Assembly (NCBI RefSeq): GCF_003432075.1
Contig: NZ_QWBU01000002.1
Coordinates: 372,001-436,000, forward strand
Reading direction: 5' to 3'
Origin: Shinella sp. WSJ-2
Lineage (GTDB): Bacteria > Pseudomonadota > Alphaproteobacteria > Rhizobiales > Rhizobiaceae
Length of the DNA: 64,000 nucleotides
Shown here: one piece after another, positions 1-8,646 of the stretch
Position numbering within the stretch: position 1 is the first letter of the stretch
How the letters are laid out: each line of letters opens with the position of its first letter
Made by a program: the position numbers and the translations under genes
The notes under the pieces: generated by a model
Databases searched by the model: none
The model's input: only the letters and a program-made list of their open reading frames with translations
Told to the model about the DNA's origin: nothing

Positions 1-497
1 ATCATCGAGGCGCCACCGCCGAGCGATTCCGAGACCATGATGGCGACGCCGCCGATCACGGCGGCAATGGCGATCCAGGTATGCGTGGCGATCTTTTCGC
101 GAAACAGCATCCAGGCCATCAGGGCGGCGATCAGCGGCACGCCGGCCTGGATCAGCATGACATTGGCGACGGTCGTATAGGCGAGCGCCAGGATGAAGGA
201 GGTGGAGGCGGTGGCAAAACAGATGCCGACGGCAATGCCGGCAAGGCCCATGCCCCTGAAGAGCTGCACGGTGCCGCGCGGCCCGTCACGCACCAGCATG
301 AAGCCCAGTAGGAAGAGCGCGGCGAAGAGCGAGCGCCAGAACACGACCGTCCAGCCGTCTTCGATATGCAGGAAACGCGCCAGGGTGCCGCCGAAGCTCC
401 AGGCGACGGCTGCGCCCAGCACCAGGGCTGCGCCGAAACCCTGTCCGCGGCTTTCCGGGAGAGTGGGCGTGACCGGAAGGGTGGAGGCGGAGGACAT
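1..497 (-). CDS. DMT (EamA) family transporter, 3' part outside window
   Basis: The visible 165 residues are the N-terminal half of an EamA/DMT inner-membrane exporter. A polar N-terminus rich in Ser, Thr and Pro is followed by hydrophobic helices starting near residue 20 (GAALVLGAAVAWSFGGTLAR). The end of the first EamA repeat is typical of the family: a helix around VANVMLIQAGVPLIAA, then WMLFREK and a Gly/Val-rich helix. The chosen ATG (495-497) gives a short cytoplasmic start directly before helix 1. The substrate (amino acid or other metabolite) cannot be read from sequence. The gene lies downstream of, and in the same orientation as, yidC but is separated from it by a strong terminator, so it is probably a separate unit. 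Confidence 0.8.
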   Translation of the reverse strand, partial: MSSASTLPVTPTLPESRGQGFGAALVLGAAVAWSFGGTLARFLHIEDGWTVVFWRSLFAALFLLGFMLVRDGPRGTVQLFRGMGLAGIAVGICFATASTSFILALAYTTVANVMLIQAGVPLIAALMAWMLFREKIATHTWIAIAAVIGGVAIMVSESLGGGASM

Positions 498-601
498 GGG
501 CGCTCGCAGAAAAGGGATTGTCGCGAGCATGACAGGGATGCGCCCGCACCGCTTCCATGCCAGCGACGAGGCGATGTCGCAAGCGGGCTTGGCGGAAGGC
601 C

Positions 602-634
602 TTAAAAACAAAACCCCGGCACATGGCCGGGGTT
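602..634 (-). terminator. Rho-independent terminator of rpmH-rnpA-yidC
   Basis: A perfect 9-bp stem (612-620 with 626-634, AACCCCGGC on the + strand) and a 5-base loop. On the minus strand it is followed by a T-rich run (TTTTGTTTTT). It lies about 25 bp after the yidC stop codon. Confidence 0.9.
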
Positions 635-657
635 CGTGTCTCTCAATCCTGAAAGCG

Positions 658-2460
658 TCAGGACGATGGTTTGGCTTTCTTGCTGAACAACCCCTTGAGA
701 TTGTCGAAGAGCTCGATCTTCACACCGTGGCGCTTCATGATGATCGCCTGCTGGATGATCGAGAGCGTGTTGTTCCAGGCCCAGTAGATCACGAGGCCCG
801 CCGGGAAGGTCGCCAGCATGAAGGTGAAGATCAGCGGCATCCAGGTGAAGATCATCGCCTGGGTCGGATCCGGCGGCGTCGGGTTCATGCGCATCTGCAG
901 GAACATGGTGACACCCATGATGAGCGGCCAGACGCCGATCATCAGGAAATGCGGCACGTCGTAGGGCAGAAGGCCGAAGAGGTTGAACAACGACGTCGGA
1001 TCGGGCGCGGACAGGTCGTGAATCCAGCCGAAGAACGGAGCGTGGCGCATTTCGATGGTGACGTAGATCACCTTGTAGAGCGCGAAGAACACCGGGATCT
1101 GCAGGAGAATCGGCCAGCAGCCGGCCAGCGGGTTGATCTTCTCTTCCTTGTAGAGTTGCATCGTGGCCTGCTGCAGCGCCATGCGGTCGTCGCCGTGCTT
1201 GGCCTTCAGCTCCTCCATCTTCGGCTGCATCTTCTTCATGTTCGCCATGGAAGCGTACTGCTTGCTGGCGAGCGGGAAGAACAGGCCCTTCACGACGATC
1301 GTGGTGATCAGGATCGCGATGCCGAAATTGCCGAAATAGCGGAAGAAGAAGTCCATCAGCTGGAACATCGGCTTGGTGAAGAACCAGAACCAGCCCCAGT
1401 CGATCATCAGGTCGAAATGCGGGATCGAAAGGGACGTCTTGTAGCCGTCGATGACGGGCACTTCCTTGGCGCCGCCGAAGAACAGGTTCTTGACGTCGGT
1501 CTTCTGGCCGGGCGCGATAGTGATGTCGTCCTGGCGGTAATCCGCCTGGTAGCGCGGGCGGCCGTCCGTGAAGTAGGAGAAACGCGTGTCGTAGGGGGTG
1601 GCCTGCGGCGGTACGAGCGCGGTCGCCCAGTACTTGTCGGTGATGCCGAGCCAGCCGCCGGTCGCCTTGCCGGGCGAGACCGTTGTGTCGTCCTCGGTTT
1701 CCTTGTACTTCACCTCATGCAGGCCCAGATCGCCGAGCACGCCGATGAACCCCTCATGCAGCACGTAGACCGACGGGTCCTTCGGCTTGAAGAAGCGCGT
1801 TGCGCGGCCATAGGGCGAGAGCGCGATGGCCGCGTCCGTACGGTTCTCGATGCTGTCGGTGATGGTGAACATGTAGTGTTCGTCGACCGAGACGGTGCGG
1901 GTGAAGACGACGCCCTTGTCATTGGTGAAGGTGAGCTTCACGGGGGTCGTCTGCGTCAGCTTGCCGGTGCCGTCCTGCGTCCAGACGGTCTGCGGGCCGG
2001 GAACGGTGCCCGTCGCGTCGCTGCCGACATAGCCGACTTCGGCGAAATAGCCGTGTTCGGTCTCGGCCGGGCTCAGAAGCGTGATGATCGGGCTCGTCTT
2101 GTCGACGGTCTCGTGGAATTCCTTGAGCTTCAGGTCGTCGAAGCGGGCGCCCGTGAGATTAATCGAACCAGCGAGCGAGGGTGTGTCGATCTCGACGCGG
2201 GCGGACTTGGCGATCGCGGCGTCGCGCGTTTCGGTCGTCGTGCCCGTGGCCGCGCCACCCGGCAGGGTGCCGTTGGTCGCGGTCGTCGTCGTCGCGGTGC
2301 CGTCGGCGGCCGTCGTCGTCTGCTGCGTCTGGGTGGCCTGCTGCGCTTCCAGCGCGGCGCGGTCCTTGTCCAGTTTGGGGTTCACATAGAGGAACTGCCA
2401 CGCGACGAGGATCAGCACCGACAGTGCGATCGCCACGAAATAATTGCGGTTGTTTTCCAT
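658..2460 (-). CDS. yidC: Membrane protein insertase YidC
   Basis: YidC/Oxa1 insertase, 600 residues, which inserts and folds inner-membrane proteins alone or with SecYEG. The protein opens MENNRNYF followed by TM1, has a low-complexity Thr/Ala linker near residues 40-75, then the large periplasmic beta-sandwich domain (about 80-340). The conserved insertase core follows, with TM2 after FTKPMFQLMDFF, the cytoplasmic helical hairpin (KKMQPKMEELKAKHGDDRM) and TM3-TM6. Length is normal for alphaproteobacteria. A GTG one codon upstream (2463) is possible, but the ATG matches other family starts. The rnpA stop overlaps this ATG by one base (TGATG), which indicates translational coupling. Part of rpmH-rnpA-yidC. 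Confidence 0.97.
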   Translation of the reverse strand: MENNRNYFVAIALSVLILVAWQFLYVNPKLDKDRAALEAQQATQTQQTTTAADGTATTTTATNGTLPGGAATGTTTETRDAAIAKSARVEIDTPSLAGSINLTGARFDDLKLKEFHETVDKTSPIITLLSPAETEHGYFAEVGYVGSDATGTVPGPQTVWTQDGTGKLTQTTPVKLTFTNDKGVVFTRTVSVDEHYMFTITDSIENRTDAAIALSPYGRATRFFKPKDPSVYVLHEGFIGVLGDLGLHEVKYKETEDDTTVSPGKATGGWLGITDKYWATALVPPQATPYDTRFSYFTDGRPRYQADYRQDDITIAPGQKTDVKNLFFGGAKEVPVIDGYKTSLSIPHFDLMIDWGWFWFFTKPMFQLMDFFFRYFGNFGIAILITTIVVKGLFFPLASKQYASMANMKKMQPKMEELKAKHGDDRMALQQATMQLYKEEKINPLAGCWPILLQIPVFFALYKVIYVTIEMRHAPFFGWIHDLSAPDPTSLFNLFGLLPYDVPHFLMIGVWPLIMGVTMFLQMRMNPTPPDPTQAMIFTWMPLIFTFMLATFPAGLVIYWAWNNTLSIIQQAIIMKRHGVKIELFDNLKGLFSKKAKPSS

Positions 2461-2849
2461 CACTCTTTCCCGGGAGCAGCAGGGCGCTGCTGCTTTTGTT
2501 TCTGCCGCGTCGCGATCCGGTCCTTCAGACCGGCCTTCAAGGTTTCGAAGGACGCGCCGAGCACATCCCTTCTGGCGACAACCACATAGTCGTGTCCGGG
2601 CTCCATTGCAAACCCGGCCGATAGCCGCACCGCCTCTTTCAGGCGCCGGCGCATGCGATTGCGTTCCACGGCATTGCCGTGCTTCTTGGTAACGGTGAAG
2701 CCGACGCGGGGCGGTTCGTCCGGCATCTGCCGGTTGCGCACTTCGAGAAGGAACAGAGGTCCCTTGCGCTTCTCGCCCTCACGCACAAAAAGAAACTGCG
2801 GACGGCTTTTCAGCCGTCCGACAGCAGATTGTCTAACTTTTTTCGTCAT
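2460..2849 (-). CDS. rnpA: Ribonuclease P protein component
   Basis: RnpA, 129 residues, the protein cofactor of RNase P that helps the RNA subunit mature tRNA 5' ends. The family signature is present: [20 protein letters not shown] (RNR motif) followed by LKEAVRL. The beta strand [10 protein letters not shown] follows near residue 90. Basic residues cluster in the RNA-binding cleft region. It sits between rpmH and yidC as in most bacteria and overlaps the yidC start by one base. Confidence 0.97.
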   Translation of the reverse strand: MTKKVRQSAVGRLKSRPQFLFVREGEKRKGPLFLLEVRNRQMPDEPPRVGFTVTKKHGNAVERNRMRRRLKEAVRLSAGFAMEPGHDYVVVARRDVLGASFETLKAGLKDRIATRQKQKQQRPAAPGKE

Positions 2850-2882
2850 ATGCCCGTCGCCTCTGTTCGGGCAGACACGGCC

Positions 2883-3020
2883 TTAGGCCGAGAGGCTCGC
2901 GCGGCCGCGTGCGCGGCGTGCGGACAGGACCTTGCGGCCGCCCTTGGTAGCCATGCGGGCGCGGAAGCCGTGACGACGCTTGCGGACAAGCTTGGAGGGT
3001 TGGTAGGTACGCTTCGACAT
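2883..3020 (-). CDS. rpmH: 50S ribosomal protein L34
   Basis: A 45-residue, very basic protein beginning [19 protein letters not shown] and containing [19 protein letters not shown], the standard L34 sequence. It is a component of the large ribosomal subunit. It is the first gene of the rpmH-rnpA-yidC operon, 33 bp ahead of rnpA, with a near-consensus promoter about 115 bp upstream. Confidence 0.98.
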   Translation of the reverse strand: MSKRTYQPSKLVRKRRHGFRARMATKGGRKVLSARRARGRASLSA

Positions 3021-3134
3021 TTATTTAATACCGCGGTGTGCGGCCCTTCTTGGGTTTTGCTTTACGCAATCAGCGTTGAAAGTCCGACACAGGCTTGCCC
3101 TCGCGGGAAGCCAGGCTGTCCGGACGTGCGCGGC

Positions 3135-3163
3135 TTATAAGGGCAAAGACGCTTAAAAGTCAA
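3135..3163 (-). promoter_or_regulatory. Sigma70 promoter of rpmH-rnpA-yidC
   Basis: On the minus strand, TTGACT (3158-3163) and TTATAA (3135-3140) are separated by exactly 17 bp, close to the housekeeping consensus. It lies about 115 bp upstream of the rpmH start. The 3021-3399 gap (about 380 bp) otherwise holds the rpmH leader and the unassigned upstream region of the chemotaxis gene. Confidence 0.8.
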
Positions 3164-3399
3164 TTGCGGCTTTGACGGCTGTCCAGCTGCCACATTCGTT
3201 AAGATGGAAACTATCTGTGGTTGCGCACGCCTTGTCCTTGGTGACATTTGGATAACGTAACGTCAGGCTTTATTCCTGATTTTCCTCAATATTTTTTGCG
3301 CCCGCAACGTAAGCGAGGTCTTAAATGCCTGATTTCTGGGCGGTTGCATCAAATTCTAATTAACCTTTAGCGTTTACCGTCGAGGTCTTGGGGAGGACG

Positions 3400-5451
3400 A
3401 TGATGTCGTTTTCCTGGTCGTCAGCTGTGCCTTTGGAGTATGATGTGAAGATACGCGGCAAGATTTACCTCATCGTGGGTGTGATGGGCTTCATTTCCGT
3501 CCTCATCGGCGCCATCGCCGTCCATGTGGTCTCGGAATACAGTGACAAGCTGCATCAATACGAGAACGCCGCCGACCGCGCCTTCCTCGGCGAACATCTG
3601 AACCGTCAGGTCACCGCCGTCGTCATGGAGGCGCGCGGCGTCTATGCTGCCAAAGACACCGAGGGTGCCAAGAAGTTTGCCGATGGCATCGCCAAGGAAC
3701 TCGACGGTATCGACGCGACGCTCAAGGAGTGGCAGCCGCTCGTTCCCGACGTGCAGAAGGCCGCATTCGACGCCGTGGTTTCGCGCGCCGCCGAATTCCG
3801 CACTTTCCGCATGGAAACGGCCCGCCTCGGCACGACGGAATCGATTGCCGCCGCCAACGAGCAAGGCAATAACGAACTGAACCGCGCCAACCGCAAGGCC
3901 TTCCAGAAGGAAATCGATGCTGTCGTTCAGACGGACAACGAGAACCTGACGGCGATCAAGGCCGACATCGCCTCCTTCGAGGCCCTTATGCTGACGCTCG
4001 TGCTCGGCACGGTCGGTGCCGGCCTCGTTCTGGGCGGCGGTATCGCTTTCTATATAGCGACCAACGAACTCAGCCGCCCGATCCAGGAGGTCACCGACAC
4101 GATGAACCGTCTTGCCGGCGGCGATCTTGAAACGGAAGTGCCTTATGCCGGCCGTAAGGACGAAATCGGCGAAATGGCCGCCGCCGTTGCCGTCTTCCGC
4201 CAGAACGCCATCACCGTGCGCGACCTCAACGCCCAGGAACAGATTCTGCGCGAAAAGAGTGCGGATCTCCAGTCCTCCATCGCGACCGTCGTACATGCGG
4301 CCGCCGCCGGCGACTTCTCCTCGCGCATCAGCAAGGATTATCACAACGAAGACCTCAACCGCTTTGCCCGCTCCGTCAATGAGCTGGTGGCCGGCGTCGA
4401 GGAAGGCATTGCCGAAACCCGCCGCGTCATCGGCTCGCTGGCGGACGGCGACCTGACGCAGACCATGAACGGCGCCTTCCGCGGCGCCTTTGCCGAGCTG
4501 CAGCAGAACGTCAACGCAACGCTTGCCACGCTCCAGCGCACCATGCGCGATGTGCGCGGTTCGACGGACGCCATCAATGCCAATTCCGGCGAGCTGCGCA
4601 CCGCCTCGGACGATCTGTCCAAGCGCACCGAGCAGCAGGCCGCGGCGTTGGAGGAAACCTCAGCGGCTCTCGAAGAGATCACCGCTGCCGTCAAGAATTC
4701 GACGGAGCGGGCCAACGAGGCGACCTCGATGGTCGGCGAGGCGACGCAGAGCGCAAAACAGTCCGGCGCCATCGTGCGCAACGCCATCGATGCCATGGGG
4801 CGCATCGAGCAGGCTTCCAGTGAGATCAGCCAGATCATCTCTGTGATCGACGAAATCGCCTTCCAGACCAACCTGCTGGCACTGAACGCCGGCGTTGAAG
4901 CAGCGCGTGCCGGTGAAGCCGGCAAGGGTTTTGCCGTCGTCGCGCAGGAAGTGCGTGAACTCGCCCAGCGCGCCGCCAGCGCGGCCAAGGACATCAAGGG
5001 CCTGATTACCAAATCGGGCAGTGAAGTCGCCGTCGGCGTGAAATATGTCCAGGAGACGGGGGCTGCCCTCTCCGACATCGAAACCCGTGTCGTCACCATC
5101 AACGACCGCATCCATGCCATCGCCACGGCCGCGCGCGAACAGGCGACCGGTCTGCAGGAAATCAGCACCGCCATCAACCAGATGGACCAGGTGACGCAGC
5201 ACAATGCAGCGATGGTCGAGGAAACCTCGGCCGCCACGCACAAGCTGAAAGGGGAGGCCGATAGCCTGGCCGATCTCGTCGCCCGCTTCCGCACCGGGGA
5301 TGCCGCGCAGTATGTGGCGCCCGCCCGCGCGGAAAGCCGCCCTGTGGAGTCGCCGGCTCGCCGCATGATGGGCAATGTCGCCCGTGCCTTCGGCGGCAAC
5401 CGTGCTGTGGCAACCGCCGCCGTCGCCCAGGAAAACTGGGAAGAGTTCTGA
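3400..5451 (+). CDS. Methyl-accepting chemotaxis protein with C-terminal NWEEF tether
   Basis: Transmembrane chemoreceptor of about 683 residues that passes ligand signals to CheA/CheW. TM1 lies near residues 20-44, followed by a helical periplasmic domain of about 150 residues and TM2 near 195-218. A first HAMP follows (SRPIQEVTDTMNRLAGGDL), then a second HAMP-like unit (VRDLNAQ to NVNATLATL). The signalling tip reads EIAFQTNLLALNAGVEAARA, then GKGFAVVAQEVRELAQR. The last residues are NWEEF, like the C-terminal pentapeptide that docks CheR/CheB. GGGGAGG precedes the tandem ATG at 3400/3403. No other che genes are in the window, and the ligand is unknown. Confidence 0.93.
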   Translation: MMSFSWSSAVPLEYDVKIRGKIYLIVGVMGFISVLIGAIAVHVVSEYSDKLHQYENAADRAFLGEHLNRQVTAVVMEARGVYAAKDTEGAKKFADGIAKELDGIDATLKEWQPLVPDVQKAAFDAVVSRAAEFRTFRMETARLGTTESIAAANEQGNNELNRANRKAFQKEIDAVVQTDNENLTAIKADIASFEALMLTLVLGTVGAGLVLGGGIAFYIATNELSRPIQEVTDTMNRLAGGDLETEVPYAGRKDEIGEMAAAVAVFRQNAITVRDLNAQEQILREKSADLQSSIATVVHAAAAGDFSSRISKDYHNEDLNRFARSVNELVAGVEEGIAETRRVIGSLADGDLTQTMNGAFRGAFAELQQNVNATLATLQRTMRDVRGSTDAINANSGELRTASDDLSKRTEQQAAALEETSAALEEITAAVKNSTERANEATSMVGEATQSAKQSGAIVRNAIDAMGRIEQASSEISQIISVIDEIAFQTNLLALNAGVEAARAGEAGKGFAVVAQEVRELAQRAASAAKDIKGLITKSGSEVAVGVKYVQETGAALSDIETRVVTINDRIHAIATAAREQATGLQEISTAINQMDQVTQHNAAMVEETSAATHKLKGEADSLADLVARFRTGDAAQYVAPARAESRPVESPARRMMGNVARAFGGNRAVATAAVAQENWEEF

Positions 5452-5476
5452 TCCTTACAGGGATCGCGAGAATGAT

Positions 5477-5506
5477 AACGCGGCGGTGGCGACACCGCCG
5501 CGTTTT
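5477..5506 (+). terminator. Terminator after the chemoreceptor gene
   Basis: A perfect 12-bp stem (5477-5488 with 5493-5504), a GCGA tetraloop and a TTTT end, 25 bp after the stop codon. Confidence 0.85.
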
Positions 5507-5635
5507 GCATTTTGAACCGGCGTTGGAAAAATCGCCGCAATCTCTTATAATTACGGCATCGGCGGGGCAGGCGGCGCAGGGACGCGCTTCCGGCCCGCTG
5601 TCATTTGCCAAGCACTTGCCGCCGGGAGTTGAGAA

Positions 5636-7105
5636 ATGATGGAGAGAGACGCCGCGGCGTCCCTGACCGAAGCGCCGGTGCCGGCGGCCGGGTATCTGTC
5701 CGGCCTGTCGGGCCGCCTGCTGCTCCTCACCGCCGCCTTCGTGCTGATCGCCGAAGTGCTCATCTTCGCCCCCTCGGTCGCCAATATGCGCCTTCAATGG
5801 CTGCGCGACCGCTTGAACACGGCGGCGGCGGCCAGCGTCGTCATCGAGGGGCTGCCGGACCAAGAGCTGCCGCGCTCCGTGCAGCAGGAAACGCTGATGG
5901 CGACCGGCGCCAAGGCGATCGTGCTCAAGAAGGCGGATGCTTCGCGCATGGTGGCGGCTGTCGACATGCCGCCGAGCATCGACGCACAATACGACCTTTC
6001 CGACGTCTCGCTGCCGACAGCTATCTATGATGCCTTTGACACGCTGCTCTTCGGCGGCAAGCGCGTCATCCGCGTCTATGGGCCGGTCGGCGAGACGAGC
6101 ACGCGCATCGAGCTCCTGCTCGACGAACAGAAGCTGCGCCGCGCCATGCTCACCTATGCACGCAATGTCTTCATCCTCTCGATGATCATCTCGCTGGTCA
6201 CGGCAAGCCCCATCTTTTTTGCGCTCAACCGCCTGCTGATCCGCCCGGTGCGCCGGATGACGGAAAACATCCAGGCCTTCACCGCCGATCCCGCTAATCC
6301 GGCGCGCGTGCTGGTGCCTTCCGGCGGCCGCGACGAGATCGCTGTCGCCGGCATCCATCTGGCCGCCATGCAGCAGACGTTGCAGCGCACGCTGAAGGAA
6401 CAGAAGAACCTCGCCGATCTTGGGCTGGCCGTCTCAAAGATCAACCATGACATGCGCAACATCTTGTCTTCGGCGCAGCTGATGTCCGACCGCCTGTCCG
6501 ACGTCGACGATCCCGTGGTCAAGCGCGTCGCGCCGAAACTGCTGCGCAGCATCGACCGGGCGGTGGGCTATACGAATGAAGTGCTCTCCTACGGCCGCAT
6601 GCGCGAGCCGGAACCGCGCCGCCGTTTCGTGGCATTGCGCCCTCTGGTGCAGGAGGTGTCGGAGGTGTTGGCGCTTGATACGCGCGGCGATATCGATTTC
6701 GTTGTGCAGATCGAGCCGGCACTCGAAGTCGATGCCGATGGCGAGCAGCTCTTCCGCGTCATTCACAATCTCTGCCGCAACGCCGTGGAGGCGCTGGCGC
6801 AGGATCTCGGCGGCGAGCGCCGCGCCGTCATGGTGACGGGTCTGCGCACCGGTGCGGTCGTCTCGATCGCCATCGATGACAACGGCCCCGGCATGCCCGC
6901 CAAGGCGCGCGAAAACCTCTTCGCCGCCTTCCGCGGCTCCGTTCGTTCCGGCGGCACGGGCCTCGGCCTCGCCATCGCCCGCGAACTGGTGCTCGCCCAC
7001 GGCGGCACGATCGCGCTCGTTGAAAAGGCGACGCCCGGCACGCTCTTTCGCATCGAGCTGCCCGACCGCCCCGTCCCCCTCGATGCCTTCCGTCACCGCG
7101 CCTGA
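5636..7105 (+). CDS. Sensor histidine kinase, orphan
   Basis: Membrane sensor kinase of 489 residues. TM1 lies near residues 24-45, followed by a periplasmic domain to about 175 and TM2 near 178-200. A HAMP-like stretch follows (NRLLIRPVRRMTENIQAF). The phosphoacceptor box is KINHDMRNILSSAQLM with the predicted His at its centre. The ATPase domain shows an N box (NLCRNAVEAL), G1 (DDNGPGMP) and G2 (GGTGLGLAIA). No response regulator lies beside it, so its partner is unknown. ATG 5636 is preceded by GGGAG. It is transcribed away from a terminator, so it is probably monocistronic. Confidence 0.92.
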   Translation: MMERDAAASLTEAPVPAAGYLSGLSGRLLLLTAAFVLIAEVLIFAPSVANMRLQWLRDRLNTAAAASVVIEGLPDQELPRSVQQETLMATGAKAIVLKKADASRMVAAVDMPPSIDAQYDLSDVSLPTAIYDAFDTLLFGGKRVIRVYGPVGETSTRIELLLDEQKLRRAMLTYARNVFILSMIISLVTASPIFFALNRLLIRPVRRMTENIQAFTADPANPARVLVPSGGRDEIAVAGIHLAAMQQTLQRTLKEQKNLADLGLAVSKINHDMRNILSSAQLMSDRLSDVDDPVVKRVAPKLLRSIDRAVGYTNEVLSYGRMREPEPRRRFVALRPLVQEVSEVLALDTRGDIDFVVQIEPALEVDADGEQLFRVIHNLCRNAVEALAQDLGGERRAVMVTGLRTGAVVSIAIDDNGPGMPAKARENLFAAFRGSVRSGGTGLGLAIARELVLAHGGTIALVEKATPGTLFRIELPDRPVPLDAFRHRA

Positions 7106-7242
7106 TTTCCGAGGCGGTTGCTGATCGGATATGACGGGACGGTGAAAAAAGTGCATTTTTTCTGAGAAAGGCGCTTGCAATAACCCGGAGTACCCTTTAG
7201 TGAACCGCCTCACAGACGGGCACCAAACGCCCCGCTGTCAGC

Positions 7243-7319
7243 GCACCCGTAGCTCAGCTGGATAGAGCACCAGACTACGAATCTGGGGGTCAGGAGTTCG
7301 AATCTCTTCGGGTGCGCCA
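7243..7319 (+). tRNA. tRNA-Arg (anticodon ACG)
   Basis: A 77-nt cloverleaf. The acceptor stem is GCACCCG/CGGGTGC with encoded CCA. The D arm is GCTCAGCTGGATAGAGC, the anticodon loop CTACGAA carries ACG, and the T arm contains TTCGAAT. Confidence 0.97.
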
Positions 7320-7372
7320 TTTCTCTTCCTGAATAGGCCGGTTGATTGCGCCCTGCTAGGGCGATCCTTCAC

Positions 7373-7392
7373 GCGCCGTTTGGCGCTTTTTT
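7373..7392 (+). terminator. Terminator after tRNA-Arg
   Basis: Stem GCGCC (7373-7377) pairs with GGCGC (7382-7386) across a GTTT loop, followed by six T. It lies about 55 bp after the tRNA. Confidence 0.75.
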
Positions 7393-7532
7393 CGTTTTCC
7401 CCGCTGTGAAATCAGCATTCCCGCGAAGCGATCAAAAAAATCGCTTCAGGCAACTTTTGGCCGTTTACAATAGTAATACAATATGATGTTTTAAGCCTGC
7501 TGCTGAGGAGCAGCTTTCTTTGGGAGGACATC

Positions 7533-8495
7533 ATGAAATTCAAAATCGCACTCGCAAGTGCCACGATCCTTGCTGCCTCGATGTTCAGCGCCGCATCCGC
7601 CGCCGATCTCACCATCGGTTTTTCGCAGATCGGTTCGGAATCCGGCTGGCGCGCTGCCGAAACAACGCTCACCAAGCAGCAGGCTGAAAAGCGCGGCATC
7701 GACCTGAAATTCGCCGACGCCCAGCAGAAGCAGGAAAACCAGATCAAGGCGCTGCGCTCGTTCATCGCGCAGGATGTCGATGCCATCCTGATCGCCCCCG
7801 TCGTCGCCACGGGCTGGGATGAAGTGTTGCAGGAAGCCAAGGATGCGGAAATCCCGGTCATCCTGCTCGACCGCACGGTCGATGCCTCGAAGGACCTTTA
7901 CCTGACGGCCGTCACCTCCGACCTCGTCCATGAAGGCAACGTTGCCGGCAAGTGGCTGGTCGATACCGTTGCCGGCAAGCCGTGCAACGTCGTCGAATTG
8001 CAGGGCACGACGGGTTCGTCGCCGGCCATCGACCGCAAGAAGGGTTTTGAGGAAGCGCTCGCCGGCAAGGACAACCTGAAGATCATCCGCAGCCAGACCG
8101 GCGACTTCACCCGCACCAAGGGCAAGGAAGTCATGGAAAGCTTCCTGAAGGCGGAAGACGGCGGCAAGAACATCTGCGCGCTCTACGCCCATAACGACGA
8201 CATGGCCGTCGGCGCCATCCAGGCGATCAAGGAAGCCGGCCTGAAACCGGGCAAGGATATCCTCGTCGTCTCCATTGACGCCGTTCCGGATATCTTCCAG
8301 GCCATGGCGGCCGGCGAAGCCAACGCCACCGTGGAGCTGACGCCGAACATGGCAGGCCCCGCGCTCGACGCGCTCGATGCCTTCCTGAAGGACGGCAAGG
8401 AGCCGCCGAAGTGGATCCAGACGGAATCCAAGCTCTACACCCAGGCTGACGATCCGCAGAAGGTCTACGAGGAGAAGAAGGGCCTCGGCTACTGA
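7533..8495 (+). CDS. ytfQ: Galactofuranose-type ABC transporter, substrate-binding protein
   Basis: Periplasmic sugar-binding protein of the RbsB/YtfQ family, 320 residues. It has a Sec signal peptide (residues 1-23, ending SAASA-ADLT). The mature part starts TIGFSQIGSESGWRAAE, characteristic of YtfQ, and contains QEKQ-like, NDDMAVGAIQAI and SIDAVPDI segments that belong to the pentose/hexose-binding fold. It is the first gene of ytfQRT-yjfF, with strong Shine-Dalgarno GGGAGG before the ATG. The four-gene arrangement matches the E. coli galactofuranose importer. The exact sugar is inferred from family only. Confidence 0.88.
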   Translation: MKFKIALASATILAASMFSAASAADLTIGFSQIGSESGWRAAETTLTKQQAEKRGIDLKFADAQQKQENQIKALRSFIAQDVDAILIAPVVATGWDEVLQEAKDAEIPVILLDRTVDASKDLYLTAVTSDLVHEGNVAGKWLVDTVAGKPCNVVELQGTTGSSPAIDRKKGFEEALAGKDNLKIIRSQTGDFTRTKGKEVMESFLKAEDGGKNICALYAHNDDMAVGAIQAIKEAGLKPGKDILVVSIDAVPDIFQAMAAGEANATVELTPNMAGPALDALDAFLKDGKEPPKWIQTESKLYTQADDPQKVYEEKKGLGY

Positions 8496-8646
8496 TCTCC
8501 TCCCGGGAGCCCCGCGTCCGGCTCCTAACTTGACGCGGGGCATCCGCCCCCTAGCATTCGGCTGATACGGTTTTTCGCCGGATCGGCCGGTTCGCCTGCC
8601 GTCTCCCGTTGGGGCGGCGGGCGGCAGACGTCACACGGGTGGGATC

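Noticed and set aside
193-2589. An open frame of nearly 800 codons on the + strand opposite yidC
   Set aside because: It is antisense to yidC and rnpA, is Arg/His/Glu-rich as expected for a GC-rich shadow frame, and matches no family.
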